A stretch of 64,000 bases of DNA, taken from NCBI RefSeq assembly GCF_902859805.1, contig NZ_CADIKC010000003.1, positions 734,301-798,300 of the forward strand. Direction: 5' to 3'. Below, in pieces: positions 1-9,060 of the stretch; within the stretch, counting starts at the first letter, position 1; every line of letters starts with the position of its first letter. Source of the stretch: Paraburkholderia sediminicola (GTDB lineage: Bacteria > Pseudomonadota > Gammaproteobacteria > Burkholderiales > Burkholderiaceae). The translations under genes were made by a program, and so were the position numbers. Under the pieces are notes generated by a model. It ran no database searches, was not told where the DNA came from, and saw only the letters and a list, made by a program, of their open reading frames with translations.

Positions 1-2107
1 TTCCCAGCGCCGGATCGCTCATGCTGCTCTTACCGGTTTCTACGTGTCCGGCGAAGCGTCGCGCGAACGACGGATCCGTGTCGACGGTGATCACCAGGTC
101 GTACCAGCCGTACGCGTTGCGCAGATCGAGGTACAACTGTTCCGTATCGCCACCGCGCACGGAATGCTTGACCACATTGCCCGCGTCATAAGCATTGACG
201 ATGGTGAACTGGCAGCGCGCGCTGCCTACGTTCTCCAGCCGCAATTGCAGATTGCCGTTCGCGACGTCGTAGCCTTCAGCAACTTCCGGCCGTGCAATAT
301 CGGAACCGTGCCACCAGCTTCTCGCGACCGGCTTGCCCGCGAAGCGGCGCAGAAAACCGTTCGGGCCGTAGACCGTGTAATCGTACGTGCCGTCGATATT
401 CAGCGGCAACTGATCCTGCAGCCGCTTGCCGGCTTCGACCGTATAGGTCAGCGGCGCAGCGAGACCATTCGCTGCGTAGACGAGAAACACGGCGCCCGCG
501 CGGCCCGAATTGACGAAACGCATCGTCAACTTGTTCTCCGCGCCTTCACCGTGCACGCGCACGAACAGTTCGTACGGCAGCGCGCGCGCCGGGCGCACGC
601 CGGGTTCCTGCTTCGGCACGGCCTGCACGAGCGGCGGCAGCGGCACATAGTCCGGATGGCGATTCTGATCGGGCGGCACATAGCCACTCGTGCTCGGCAG
701 CGTCGGGAACGCGTCGTTCGGGGTGCTGAAGTTGAACGCCGACATCAGATCGCCGCACACTGCACGACGCCACGGCGTGATGTTCGATTCGCCGAGATTG
801 TGCTGCTGGCCGAAGCGCTTTTCGATAAAGCGGATCACCGACGTATGGTCGAACAGTTCCGAGCACACGTAGCCGCCTTTCGACCACGGCGAAACCACCA
901 GCATCGGCACACGCGGTCCGAGCCCGTACGGACCCGCCGGCGTGCTACCGCTGCCCGCATAGTTTTCATTGCTGGTATCGACGGTCGACAAACCGTTTGC
1001 GCTCGATGCCGGCGCGAACGGCGGCGCCATATGATCGAAGAAACCGTCGTTTTCGTCGTAATTAATCAGCAGTACGGTCTTGCTCCACACTTCGGGATTC
1101 GACGTGAGAATCTGCAGAACCTGATCGACATACCACGCACCGTAGTTCGACGGCCAGTTCGGGTGCTCGGAATACGCTTCCGGCGCGACGATCCACGACA
1201 CTTGCGGCAGCGCGTTGTTCTGCACGTCGCGCTTGAGGATGTCGAAGTAGCCGTCGCCATTCGCCACGTTCGTGCCGATGCGGGCGTTGTCGTACAGCGG
1301 GTTGCCCGGTTGCGCGTTGCGGTACTGGTTGAAGTAGAGCAGTGAGTTGTCGCCGTAGTTGCCGATGTACGGATTCTGCGTCCAGCCCCACGAGCCGCTG
1401 GCGTTGAGTCCCGTACCCATGTCCTGATAGATCTTCCAGGTGATGCCGGCGTTTTGCAGCACTTCCGGATACGTCGACCAGCCGTAGCCGAGTTCCGAGT
1501 TGTCGATTACCGGGCCGCCGCCGTTGCCGTCGTTGCCGACCCAGCCGCTCCACATGTAGTAACGGTTCGGGTCGGTCGGGCCCATCAGCGAGCAGTGGTA
1601 CGCGTCGCAGATCGTGAAGGCGTCGGCGAGTTGATAGTGAAACGGAATGTCGTCACGCGTGAGGTAGGCCATCGTCGTGGTGCCCTTGGACGGCACCCAT
1701 TGATCGTAGCGGCCGCCGTTCCATGCTGCGTGCGTGCTGGTCCAGTCGTGCGCGAGATCTTGCAGGAATTGCAGGCCGAGGTTCGGCGCGGTAGGGCGGA
1801 ACGGCAGCACATAGCCGACATCCGCGGCAAGCGGCTGGTACCACACCGGCTTGCCGTTAGGCAGGTTGATCGCGCGCGTGTCGCCGAAACCGCGTACGCC
1901 CTTGAGCGTGCCGAAGTAGTGGTCGAACGAGCGGTTTTCCTGCATCAGCACGACGATATGCTCGACGTCGCGGATCGTGCCGGTCTTGTTGTTGGCGGGA
2001 ATGGCGAGTGCGTTGCGAATGCCCAGCGGCAGCATGCTCAGCGCGGTGGCGGAACCGGCGGCGTGCGCGGCGGAGCGCAGAAAATCACGGCGATTTTTTG
2101 AAGTCAT
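1..2107 (-). CDS. plcN: phospholipase C, phosphocholine-specific type (3' end off the window)
   Basis: Exported phospholipase C of the acid-phosphatase/PLC superfamily, which hydrolyses phosphatidylcholine-type lipids outside the cytoplasm. The start at 2107 gives a twin-arginine leader (NRRDFLRSAA) followed by the family signature VLMQENRSFDHYFG near residue 55, with metal- and phosphate-site segments such as NYDENDGFFDHMAPP further on. The C-terminal half carries the beta-sandwich repeats usual in Burkholderia/Pseudomonas PLCs. About 702 codons are visible with no stop before position 1, close to the usual family length, so only a few residues should be missing. It follows a small lipoprotein gene by about 80 bases on the same strand. 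The choice between haemolytic and non-haemolytic type is by resemblance only. Confidence 0.88.
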   Translation of the reverse strand, partial: MTSKNRRDFLRSAAHAAGSATALSMLPLGIRNALAIPANNKTGTIRDVEHIVVLMQENRSFDHYFGTLKGVRGFGDTRAINLPNGKPVWYQPLAADVGYVLPFRPTAPNLGLQFLQDLAHDWTSTHAAWNGGRYDQWVPSKGTTTMAYLTRDDIPFHYQLADAFTICDAYHCSLMGPTDPNRYYMWSGWVGNDGNGGGPVIDNSELGYGWSTYPEVLQNAGITWKIYQDMGTGLNASGSWGWTQNPYIGNYGDNSLLYFNQYRNAQPGNPLYDNARIGTNVANGDGYFDILKRDVQNNALPQVSWIVAPEAYSEHPNWPSNYGAWYVDQVLQILTSNPEVWSKTVLLINYDENDGFFDHMAPPFAPASSANGLSTVDTSNENYAGSGSTPAGPYGLGPRVPMLVVSPWSKGGYVCSELFDHTSVIRFIEKRFGQQHNLGESNITPWRRAVCGDLMSAFNFSTPNDAFPTLPSTSGYVPPDQNRHPDYVPLPPLVQAVPKQEPGVRPARALPYELFVRVHGEGAENKLTMRFVNSGRAGAVFLVYAANGLAAPLTYTVEAGKRLQDQLPLNIDGTYDYTVYGPNGFLRRFAGKPVARSWWHGSDIARPEVAEGYDVANGNLQLRLENVGSARCQFTIVNAYDAGNVVKHSVRGGDTEQLYLDLRNAYGWYDLVITVDTDPSFARRFAGHVETGKSSMSDPALG

Positions 2108-2186
2108 GGTCTTGGCTTTCGATCTTCATAAGAGGAACGAACCATGCGGCGCGAGCGTGAGCCACGCGTCTCATGGGGCGCGGAAC

Positions 2187-2522
2187 TCAATCTACGGTGT
2201 GGATGACGGGTGTGGCGAGCGGCGTCGACGCGGCAGCGGATAGCGCCGCGTCGGCGCTTGATGCGGGCAGTGCTGGGGTTTGAATCGTGACTGCGGGTAA
2301 GGCAGATGCGGCTGGTGAAGCGGAAGAAGGATTCGCGGACAGGACCTGTGAAGCGCCGCTGTTATCGCCGGCGCCGTCGGTAGAACTGGTGGTGCTCGGG
2401 TCCGGTGCTTTATCGTCGTCGTTGCCGCAAGCGCCGAGCAGTATGCAGAGCGACACGGCGGCCAGTGCGCCCGCCAAACGTTTGCGATGAAAGGCAATGG
2501 ACGGCTTCGACACAATAGACAT
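2187..2522 (-). CDS. small secreted lipoprotein, unknown function
   Basis: A 111-residue protein with an N-terminal signal ending in the lipobox LGAC followed by GNDDD, so it should be a lipidated envelope protein. The rest is low-complexity, rich in Ser, Ala, Pro and Thr, with no domain I recognise. I chose the ATG at 2522 because it places a basic segment (KPSIAFHRKR) just before the hydrophobic signal; an upstream ATG at 2564 only adds an unlikely tail. It lies immediately upstream of the phospholipase C gene on the same strand and could be co-transcribed with it. A chaperone or anchoring role for the lipase is possible but nothing in the sequence shows it. Confidence 0.65.
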   Translation of the reverse strand: MSIVSKPSIAFHRKRLAGALAAVSLCILLGACGNDDDKAPDPSTTSSTDGAGDNSGASQVLSANPSSASPAASALPAVTIQTPALPASSADAALSAAASTPLATPVIHTVD

Positions 2523-2659
2523 GACAATGTCTCCGGCACGGGGAGGATGCGCCAGGGCATCCACGCGCCCAGGTCAGCGATGCGCAAGAATAGTCGCTTA
2601 CCTGTGTAACTTTTGTGAAGATGTGGAAATTTGGGTATTTGTTGAGAATTGGGCGGCGG

Positions 2660-3121
2660 TCAATCCTGGATCGCGACGATTGCCTCGATCTCGACTGTAA
2701 TATTGCCCGGCAAGGAGCCCACGCCGACCGCCGAGCGCGAATGCCGACCGGCATCGCCGAATACATCGACGAACAGATCCGAGCAGCCGTTGATCACGCG
2801 CGGATGCTCGGTGAAATCCGGCGCTGCGTTGACCATACCTAGCAACTTGACGACCTGCTTCACGCGCCGCAAATCGCCCAGTTCGTTATGCAGCACGGCG
2901 AGCAGATTCAGGCCGACCATCTGCGCGTGCCGGTACGCTTCGTCCGCGCTGACGGTGGCGCCGACCTTGCCGGTCATCAGCGAGCCGGATTCGTCGAGCG
3001 GACCCTGGCCGGATAGAAACAGCAGATTGCCCTCGCGCGTGCAGTGCGTGAAATTGCCGATCGGCGTCGGCACTTGCGGGAGCTTGAGGCCGCGCGTGTG
3101 CAGCCGGTCGTAGCAGTTCAT
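2660..3121 (-). CDS. RidA/YjgF-family protein
   Basis: A 153-residue member of the RidA (YjgF/YER057c/UK114) family, which hydrolyses reactive enamine/imine intermediates released by PLP-dependent dehydratases. Recognisable family stretches include NLLFLSGQGP near the N-terminus and the C-terminal GSLPGNITVEIEAIVAI. The GxxR of archetypal RidA appears altered (around HSRSAVGVGSLP), so it may belong to one of the divergent Rid subfamilies. It lies downstream of the iclR-type gene on the same strand, 93 bases apart, and the divergent operon starts with a PLP enzyme of the SelA/ammonia-lyase type. That pairing makes deamination of an enamine product a sensible inferred role. Confidence 0.85.
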   Translation of the reverse strand: MNCYDRLHTRGLKLPQVPTPIGNFTHCTREGNLLFLSGQGPLDESGSLMTGKVGATVSADEAYRHAQMVGLNLLAVLHNELGDLRRVKQVVKLLGMVNAAPDFTEHPRVINGCSDLFVDVFGDAGRHSRSAVGVGSLPGNITVEIEAIVAIQD

Positions 3122-3214
3122 CGATGGGGAAGTGATGGTGAGCGGTCTTTAAGGAGTCAGCGTTGCGCGCGGGTTGGGAGTCAAGGCTTCTTCGTGCTTG
3201 GGGGCCGGGCAGCC

Positions 3215-4078
3215 TTACGCCGCCGGTTCCTGCTCGCGATGCCGCCAGCCGAGACGCGCTTCGATACGGGCGGCCACCGCCTGCACAGCTTGTGCGAACC
3301 GTTCGGTGCCAAGCTCGGCTTTCGCCTCGGGCATCACGATCGAAATCGTGAAGACGCACGCACCGGTGTTGTCGAGCACGGGCGCTGCGAGGCACGCCAC
3401 GGACGCATCCGATTCGCCGATCTGAATCGACAGCCGCGCCTCCAGCGCCTCGCGGGCAATCTGCGCGAGCACTTGCGGCCGGGTTTCCGCACGACCGGTA
3501 GGCGAGCTTTGCGCGTGCTGCGCAAAAAACGCAATCCGTTCGGCATCCGGCAGGTGCCCAACGAGCAAGCGTCCTGACGCGGTCCAATTGAGTGGCACGC
3601 GGCTGCCCACTCGCGAGGTCACACGGAAATGCCCCGGCCCTTCGGCCATTTGCTGGACGACCATCATGCCGTCTTCGAGTCCGCAAACCTGGACGGTTTC
3701 TTCGACTTCGGCGGAGAGCCGCTGCATTTCTTCATGAGCGACCGCGAGGTAGTCGAGCGAGCTGGCGTACGTCAAACCGTAGCCATACAGACGCGAGCCG
3801 AGCCAGATCGTGCCGTCCATGCGCCGCGCCAACAGGTTCTTCTCGACCAGATCGTTAATGATCGAATACACGGTGGAGAGCGGCGCGCCGACCATGCGTG
3901 CAACTTCATACGCAGTGGCGGGACGGTTTGCCTGCTGGAGCGCGTCGAGAATCTGCACGGCGCGCTCGATCGCGCTGGTGCGCGTGCGCGGCGCGGCAGC
4001 TTCAGCCTGTGCTTCGGCGGCGGTTGAAGGCGCTGCGGGTACTGCTTCGGACGCGGAAGGTCGGGACGTGCGAGCCAT
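3215..4078 (-). CDS. IclR-family transcriptional regulator
   Basis: A 287-residue IclR-type regulator. After a low-complexity Ala-rich N-terminus, the winged helix-turn-helix lies around residues 38-95 (AVQILDALQQANRPATAYEVARMVGAP and following). The C-terminal effector domain carries typical features such as NWTASGRLLVGHLPD and a conserved Cys near SVACLAAPV. The start ATG at 4078 is preceded by a good AGAGGAG site. It is transcribed away from the SelA-like/porin/GntP operon, across a 118-base intergenic region holding a promoter and a palindrome, so it most likely controls that operon and itself. The effector is probably the substrate or an intermediate of the pathway. Confidence 0.93.
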   Translation of the reverse strand: MARTSRPSASEAVPAAPSTAAEAQAEAAAPRTRTSAIERAVQILDALQQANRPATAYEVARMVGAPLSTVYSIINDLVEKNLLARRMDGTIWLGSRLYGYGLTYASSLDYLAVAHEEMQRLSAEVEETVQVCGLEDGMMVVQQMAEGPGHFRVTSRVGSRVPLNWTASGRLLVGHLPDAERIAFFAQHAQSSPTGRAETRPQVLAQIAREALEARLSIQIGESDASVACLAAPVLDNTGACVFTISIVMPEAKAELGTERFAQAVQAVAARIEARLGWRHREQEPAA

Positions 4079-4111
4079 CGTGCTCCTCTGACGCGAGATG
4101 TTTTTGTCCAG

Positions 4112-4178
4112 TTGACGCAGGGTGATTGTATGCTAGACTGATCCGCAATTACAACATATATTCCATAATTAAGAAATA
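4112..4178 (+). promoter_or_regulatory. promoter and candidate IclR operator for the SelA-like operon
   Basis: TTGACG at 4112-4117 and TAGACT at 4134-4139 are 16 bases apart and form a plausible sigma-70 promoter toward the rightward operon. Downstream, 4159-4178 reads TATTCCATAATTAAGAAATA, an imperfect 20-base palindrome with 16 of 20 positions symmetric, in a notably AT-rich pocket. Its place between promoter and start codon fits repression by the divergent IclR-type protein. Operator identity is inferred. Confidence 0.5.
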
Positions 4179-4196
4179 CCCGGTCGGAGGCGCTTC

Positions 4197-5399
4197 ATGG
4201 ACATTCGCTCTCGCTTTGGCTTACGCCCTGTCATCAATGCATCAGGCACGATGACGAGTCTGGGCGCGTCCATTGTCAGCGCGCCGGTAATCGACGCGGT
4301 GGCGCAGGTGTTGCCGCAATTCGTCGAGATCGACGATCTGCAACGCAGAGCCTCGGCGGCGATTGCCGAGGCATGCGGCAGCGAAGCCGGGTATATCACC
4401 GCGTCCTGCTCAGCGGCCATTACGCTCTGCATCGCCGCCACCATGACGGGCGACGACCACGGCCTGATCGAGCGGCTGCCCGACACGAGTGCGCTGCAAC
4501 GCAACGAAGTCGTGATTCAAACCGGCCACCTCGTCAATTATGGCGCACCGGTGGACCAGGCGATCCGTCTGTCCGGCGCACGCGTCGTGCCGGTGGGCGC
4601 GGCAACTGAAGCGCACGGCTACCAGTTGAATACCGCCATCACCGAACGCACGGCTGCGGCACTTTACGTGGTTTCGCATCATACGGTGCAGTTCGGCATG
4701 ATCCCGCTCGAAGAATTTATTGCGCTCGCTCATGCGAAGGGCGTGCCCGTAATTGTCGATGCGGCTTCCGAATACGACCTCAAACGCTTTATCGAAGCCG
4801 GCGCCGATTTCGCGCTCTACTCAGCGCACAAATTTCTCGGCGGGCTGACGGCCGGCATCGTCGCGGGTAAGAAAACGCTGGTACGTGCCGCATATTTCCA
4901 GAACGGCGGTATTGGCCGCGGCATGAAAGTCGGCAAGGAAGGCATTGTGGGCGCGATTGCCGCACTCGAACAATGGCAGCAGCGCGACCATGTCGCCGTT
5001 CGCGCCCGCGAACGCGGCTACCTCACGCTGTGGCGCGAGACCTTGAATCGTTGCGACGGCGTCTGGGCTGAGATCGACGCCGACCCGACCGGCAATCCGC
5101 TTGATCGTCTGAAACTGCATATCGATCCGAGACAGGCCCGTATCACTGCGTGGGATCTCGCCGATGCGCTCGCGCGGCCGCCCGAAGGCGAGGCGCCGGT
5201 GATCGTGCGCGATCATGAAGCAGAACTGCATTTCTTTTTCATCGACCCCTGCAATCTGCACCCGGGCGAAGAACAGATCGTACTGGCGCGGCTGACTGCC
5301 GAGCTCGAGCGCGCAAGACAGTCGCCCGAACCCGTGGTTACGCCGTTTTACCAGCGCGACGCGCGCCGCGTTGCCGCGCGCCGCAATTGGCCGGATTGA
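4197..5399 (+). CDS. SelA-like PLP-dependent enzyme (D-glucosaminate-type ammonia-lyase family)
   Basis: A 400-residue fold-type I PLP enzyme related to selenocysteine synthase (SelA) and to the DgaE D-glucosaminate-6-phosphate ammonia-lyase group. The N-terminus RPVINASGTMTSLGAS is typical of the family, VIVDAASEYDLKRF holds the PLP Asp, and the Schiff-base Lys lies in YSAHKFLGGLTAGIVAG. SelA itself is unlikely because no selB or selC is nearby and the neighbours are catabolic. Neighbours are RidA, IclR, a porin and a GntP permease, a set pointing to uptake and deamination of an unphosphorylated amino-sugar acid or beta-hydroxy amino acid. No kinase or aldolase is adjacent. The start is fixed by GGAGG seven bases upstream. 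Confidence 0.8.
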   Translation: MDIRSRFGLRPVINASGTMTSLGASIVSAPVIDAVAQVLPQFVEIDDLQRRASAAIAEACGSEAGYITASCSAAITLCIAATMTGDDHGLIERLPDTSALQRNEVVIQTGHLVNYGAPVDQAIRLSGARVVPVGAATEAHGYQLNTAITERTAAALYVVSHHTVQFGMIPLEEFIALAHAKGVPVIVDAASEYDLKRFIEAGADFALYSAHKFLGGLTAGIVAGKKTLVRAAYFQNGGIGRGMKVGKEGIVGAIAALEQWQQRDHVAVRARERGYLTLWRETLNRCDGVWAEIDADPTGNPLDRLKLHIDPRQARITAWDLADALARPPEGEAPVIVRDHEAELHFFFIDPCNLHPGEEQIVLARLTAELERARQSPEPVVTPFYQRDARRVAARRNWPD

Positions 5400-5557
5400 T
5401 TCTCTCCCGGTTCATATCGTTTGATCGATGACCGTTGTTTGACCGTAGCGCCGGATTCCCTTCCGGCGCCGCTTTGACTTGACCGCTTAGTACTACTCAT
5501 ATCGCCGGAACACCATCGTGTGACCGGCGTTCGCTTTTCTTTCGACTTGAGGAAACC

Positions 5558-6676
5558 ATGATGCACAAGCAGATTCTTCGTACGGCCATCGCGTTCGCTG
5601 CCGCCGGACTCGCCGCGCAGGCCGCCCACGCGCAAAGCAGCGTGACGTTGTACGGCATTGTCGATGCCGGCTTTACTTTCACCAATAATCAGAAGGGTGA
5701 GAAGGCTTATCAGGCGACGCAGGGCAACGTGCAGGGCTCGCGTTGGGGCCTGCTCGGCAGCGAAGATCTGGGCGGCGGCAACAAGGTCCTGTTCAAGCTC
5801 GAAAACGGCTTCAGCCTGGAAAGTGGCGCAGCCGGTCAGGGCGGCCGCATGTTTGGCCGTAGCGCATGGGTCGCGCTTTCGAACAGCACGGCAGGTACGA
5901 TTACGCTCGGCCGTCAGTACAACAGCGTGCAGGACTATCTGTCGAACATGCAGATCAATGGCGTCGGTGCGATGAGCCAGTATGGCAACGCGATCTACGA
6001 CAACGACGATATCAACAACACGTACCGTACCGACAACGCCGTCAAATACACCACGCCGACGTATGCAGGGTTCACCGCGAACGCGATGTACGCGTTCTCG
6101 AACACGGCGGGCCAGTTCGCCAACAACCGCGCGTGGAGCGTCGGTGCCGACTATGTGAACGGTCCGTTGCACCTTGACGCGGCCTACTCGCTGGTCAATC
6201 AGCCGGCTACGAACACCACGGGCGCGGCGCCGTCTGACAACTACTACAGCACCAGCTCGTCGATCATCAGCGGCGTGAAGCGCAACCAGGTGTGGGGCGC
6301 GGGCGGTTCGTACGTGTTCGGCCCGGCAACCGTCGCGCTGCTGTACACGAACTCGCAATTCCAGTTGATCAGCGGCGGCAGCCTGCGTTTCGCCAACTAT
6401 GAAGCCAGCGTGAAGTATCAGTTCACGCCGGCTACGTTGCTCGCGCTCGGCTACATCTACACGACGCAGAACACCAGCGGCACCACGGCGACCAACGCTC
6501 ACTACAACCAGCTGAGCGTGGGCGGCGAGTACTTCCTGTCGAAGACCACCGACCTTTACCTGAACGGCATCTACCAACGCGCATCCGGATCGCACGCGTG
6601 GGTCGAGGGCATTTCGAATCCGTCGAGCAACAACGGCCAGTTGGTGACCGTCGCCGGCATCCGCCACAAGTTCTAA
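5558..6676 (+). CDS. outer-membrane porin, OmpC-like (Gram-negative porin_4 type)
   Basis: A 372-residue trimeric-porin family protein. The signal peptide ends at AHAQ, followed by the classic mature N-terminus SSVTLYGIVDAGFTF. Inside are the family block GSRWGLLGSEDLGGGNKVLFKLENGF and RSAWVALSN..GTITLGRQ, and the chain ends in aromatic Phe (RHKF), the sorting signal for outer-membrane barrels. A GAGG site precedes the tandem ATG ATG. It sits between the SelA-like enzyme and the GntP permease on the same strand, so it may supply the pathway substrate across the outer membrane. Confidence 0.95.
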   Translation: MMHKQILRTAIAFAAAGLAAQAAHAQSSVTLYGIVDAGFTFTNNQKGEKAYQATQGNVQGSRWGLLGSEDLGGGNKVLFKLENGFSLESGAAGQGGRMFGRSAWVALSNSTAGTITLGRQYNSVQDYLSNMQINGVGAMSQYGNAIYDNDDINNTYRTDNAVKYTTPTYAGFTANAMYAFSNTAGQFANNRAWSVGADYVNGPLHLDAAYSLVNQPATNTTGAAPSDNYYSTSSSIISGVKRNQVWGAGGSYVFGPATVALLYTNSQFQLISGGSLRFANYEASVKYQFTPATLLALGYIYTTQNTSGTTATNAHYNQLSVGGEYFLSKTTDLYLNGIYQRASGSHAWVEGISNPSSNNGQLVTVAGIRHKF

Positions 6677-6756
6677 GTCTGCCGCCCGCGCCGCTGCGCA
6701 TACAACATTCCGCTTAACGGAAGCTGCGGCGCGGTTCTTTCTCTTCAGGAGCACCT

Positions 6757-8127
6757 ATGGCGACCGTTCAAGGAAGTCTGTTACTCGTCTATGCATTGAT
6801 TGCCATCATCGCGCTGGTCGTGCTGATCGCGCGCTTCAAGATGAATCCGTTCATCACGTTGATGATGGTGTCGGTGGCGTTGGCGCTCGCCGTCGGTATG
6901 CCCGCGACGTCGATTCTCAAGTCGTTCGAAACCGGTGTGGGCGGCACGCTCGGCCACATTGCCATCGTGGTCGGGCTCGGTACGATGCTCGGCAAGATGA
7001 TGGCCGAATCGGGCGGCGCCGAACGTATCGCGCGTACGCTGATCGACCTGTTCGGGCCGAAGAACGTGCATTGGGCGATGATGTGCATCGCGTTCCTAGT
7101 CGGCTTGCCGGTGTTCTTTGAAGTCGGTTTCGTGCTGCTGATCCCGATCGCATTCAACGTCGCCCAGCGGACCGGCACGTCGATGATTCGTGTCGGCATT
7201 CCGATGGTGGCGGGATTGTCCGTCGTACACGGCCTGATTCCGCCGCACCCGGCTGCGTTGCTCGCGGTCACTGCGTACAACGCGGATATCGGTCACACGA
7301 TTTTCTACGCGCTGATTGTCGGCATTCCGACCGCGGCGGTGGCTGGTCCGCTGTTCTCGAAGCTGATCGCGCGCTTTGTCGTGCTCGACGGCTTTAACCC
7401 GATGGCGCAGCAGTTCATCGAACAGGACGCGAAGCGCTCGCATCAGGAACTGCCGGGCTTCGGCATCACGTTGTTGACGGTGCTGTTGCCGGTGTTGTTG
7501 ATGCTGGTGGGCAGTTGGGCCGATGTGATCGTGCCGGCCAAATCGTCGATGAACAACGCGCTGCGCCTGATCGGCCATCCGGACATGGCTTTGTTGCTGG
7601 CCGTGCTGTTGAGCTTCTACACGTTCGGCAAGTCGCGTGGCTTTAATCGCGAGCAGATCCTCAAGTTCACCAACGAGTGTCTTGCGCCGACTGCAAGTAT
7701 CACGCTGGTGGTGGGGGCGGGCGCGGGCTTCGGGCGCATCCTGATCGATAGCGGCGCGTCGAAGGCGATCGTCGATGTCGCGACGGGCGCGCATGTGCCG
7801 CTGCTGATTCTTGCCTGGCTGGTGGCGGCGTTGATTCGTGTGGCGACCGGTTCGGCGACTGTAGCAATGGCAACGGCTGCCGGCATCATTGCACCGATCG
7901 CGGCAGCGGCGGTCGGTACGGCGGGCGGTGTGCGGCCCGAGTTGCTGGTGCTGGCCACCGGTGCGGGTTCACTGATTCTGTCGCACGTGAACGACGGCGG
8001 ATTCTGGCTGGTGAAGGAGTACTTCGGTATGACTGTGCCCCAAACCTTCAAGACGTGGACCGTTTGCGAAACGATCATTTCAGTGACGGCACTGGTATTG
8101 ACGTTGGGACTCTCGACCGTGATTTAA
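6757..8127 (+). CDS. GntP-family gluconate/H+ symporter-type permease
   Basis: A 456-residue inner-membrane transporter of the GntP family, which imports gluconate and related sugar or hydroxy acids by proton symport. Hydrophobic segments run through the whole chain, and family-typical stretches include GTLGHIAIVVGLGTMLGKMM, GLPVFFEVGFVLLIPI, GLIPPHPAALLA and SHVNDGGFWLVKEYFGM. The start has an AGGAG site. It closes the operon started by the SelA-like enzyme and porin. Absence of a phosphotransferase system suggests the substrate enters unphosphorylated, unlike the DgaE paradigm. Confidence 0.93.
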   Translation: MATVQGSLLLVYALIAIIALVVLIARFKMNPFITLMMVSVALALAVGMPATSILKSFETGVGGTLGHIAIVVGLGTMLGKMMAESGGAERIARTLIDLFGPKNVHWAMMCIAFLVGLPVFFEVGFVLLIPIAFNVAQRTGTSMIRVGIPMVAGLSVVHGLIPPHPAALLAVTAYNADIGHTIFYALIVGIPTAAVAGPLFSKLIARFVVLDGFNPMAQQFIEQDAKRSHQELPGFGITLLTVLLPVLLMLVGSWADVIVPAKSSMNNALRLIGHPDMALLLAVLLSFYTFGKSRGFNREQILKFTNECLAPTASITLVVGAGAGFGRILIDSGASKAIVDVATGAHVPLLILAWLVAALIRVATGSATVAMATAAGIIAPIAAAAVGTAGGVRPELLVLATGAGSLILSHVNDGGFWLVKEYFGMTVPQTFKTWTVCETIISVTALVLTLGLSTVI

Positions 8128-8145
8128 GCGGGGAGAGGTAGGAAC

Positions 8146-8172
8146 GCCGCTGCCCACCCGTTGGGCAGCGGC
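8146..8172. terminator. hairpin between convergent gntP-type and SPFH genes
   Basis: A perfect 11-base stem (GCCGCTGCCCA / TGGGCAGCGGC) with a 5-base loop lies between the two convergent stop codons. There is no strong T tract on either side, so it may be a weak bidirectional terminator or a transcript-end stabiliser. Confidence 0.5.
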
Positions 8173-8181
8173 CGTTGCACC

Positions 8182-9060
8182 TTACTTCTCGATGTTCAGA
8201 AACGGCAGCGGTGCGCCAGCGCCCATATAGGTCGGCAACTTGCCGTCCCAGCGATTGATCGCCTGCAACTGCAGATACTCCTGTCCGCCGTTGGTCTTGA
8301 CGGCCTGCGCCTGAATCGCGATCGATTCGGCCTCGCCGCGTGCCTTGGCAATCTGTTGATCCGCTTCGAACTTCACGCGCGCGAGTTCGCGTTCGGCCTG
8401 TTCGGCGCGCTGGCTGGCGGTCACCTTCGCCTCGATCGCCTGATCGAATGCGGCGCTGAACTTGAAGTTGGTGATGTTGATATCCTGAATCAGAAAGCCG
8501 TAGCCTTTGAGCTTGGTAATCAGGCCGCTCATGATATCGGTCGACACCTGCTGGCGCTTTGTGACGAGTTCTTCCGCGGTGTAGCGCGCGGCGACCGCCT
8601 TGAACACTTCGAACATCGCAGGTTGCACATACGACGCCTCATACTCGAGCGACGGCGCCATCGCAAACAGTGCGCGAACCTTGTTGGGATCGACGCGATA
8701 GTTCATCGTCAGGTCGGTATGCACCGACTGCAGGTCCTTCGATGCAGCTTGCGCGCCTTCCACTTTGGCGACGTCGAGTCCGATGAATACTTCATGCACA
8801 CGCGATACCGGGCTGACCAGGTGAGGGCCCTCGGACAGCGTGTCCGATTCGATATGCCCGAAAGTCGTTACTACGCCGATGCGCGATTGCGAAACCTGCG
8901 TAAAGCACGAAAACAGCATGCCGACAGCCACAACCAGGACAAATGTGACGACCCCGTAGCGCATTTGCGGCTCATGGTCTTTGCGAAGTGATTTAGAAGC
9001 GAATACGGCTGCTGCGCCGATAATGGCGGCGAAGAAAAGAACAACAATAATCTGGCCCAT
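8182..9060 (-). CDS. SPFH/prohibitin-domain membrane protein
   Basis: A 292-residue Band-7/SPFH protein. Two N-terminal hydrophobic segments (about 5-20 and 35-55) precede the SPFH domain starting at SRIGVVTTFG. A coiled-coil region follows, rich in Glu, Ala, Lys and Arg (SQRAEQAERELARVKFEADQ). Such proteins form oligomeric membrane assemblies that often scaffold or regulate proteases such as FtsH, or lipid microdomains. The gene stands alone with no co-oriented partner within 470 bases, so its partner cannot be inferred. Confidence 0.88.
   Translation of the reverse strand: MGQIIVVLFFAAIIGAAAVFASKSLRKDHEPQMRYGVVTFVLVVAVGMLFSCFTQVSQSRIGVVTTFGHIESDTLSEGPHLVSPVSRVHEVFIGLDVAKVEGAQAASKDLQSVHTDLTMNYRVDPNKVRALFAMAPSLEYEASYVQPAMFEVFKAVAARYTAEELVTKRQQVSTDIMSGLITKLKGYGFLIQDINITNFKFSAAFDQAIEAKVTASQRAEQAERELARVKFEADQQIAKARGEAESIAIQAQAVKTNGGQEYLQLQAINRWDGKLPTYMGAGAPLPFLNIEK

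Noticed and set aside
44..1345. 433-residue plus-strand ORF
   Set aside because: Shadow of the phospholipase C gene, which has clear Tat and catalytic motifs on the other strand.
4197..5399. Selenocysteine synthase SelA
   Set aside because: Related fold, but no selB, selC or selD nearby and the neighbours are catabolic with a RidA and permease.
5348..6754. 468-residue minus-strand ORF across the porin gene
   Set aside because: Antisense shadow of the porin; composition rich in Arg, Val and Ala with no domain.
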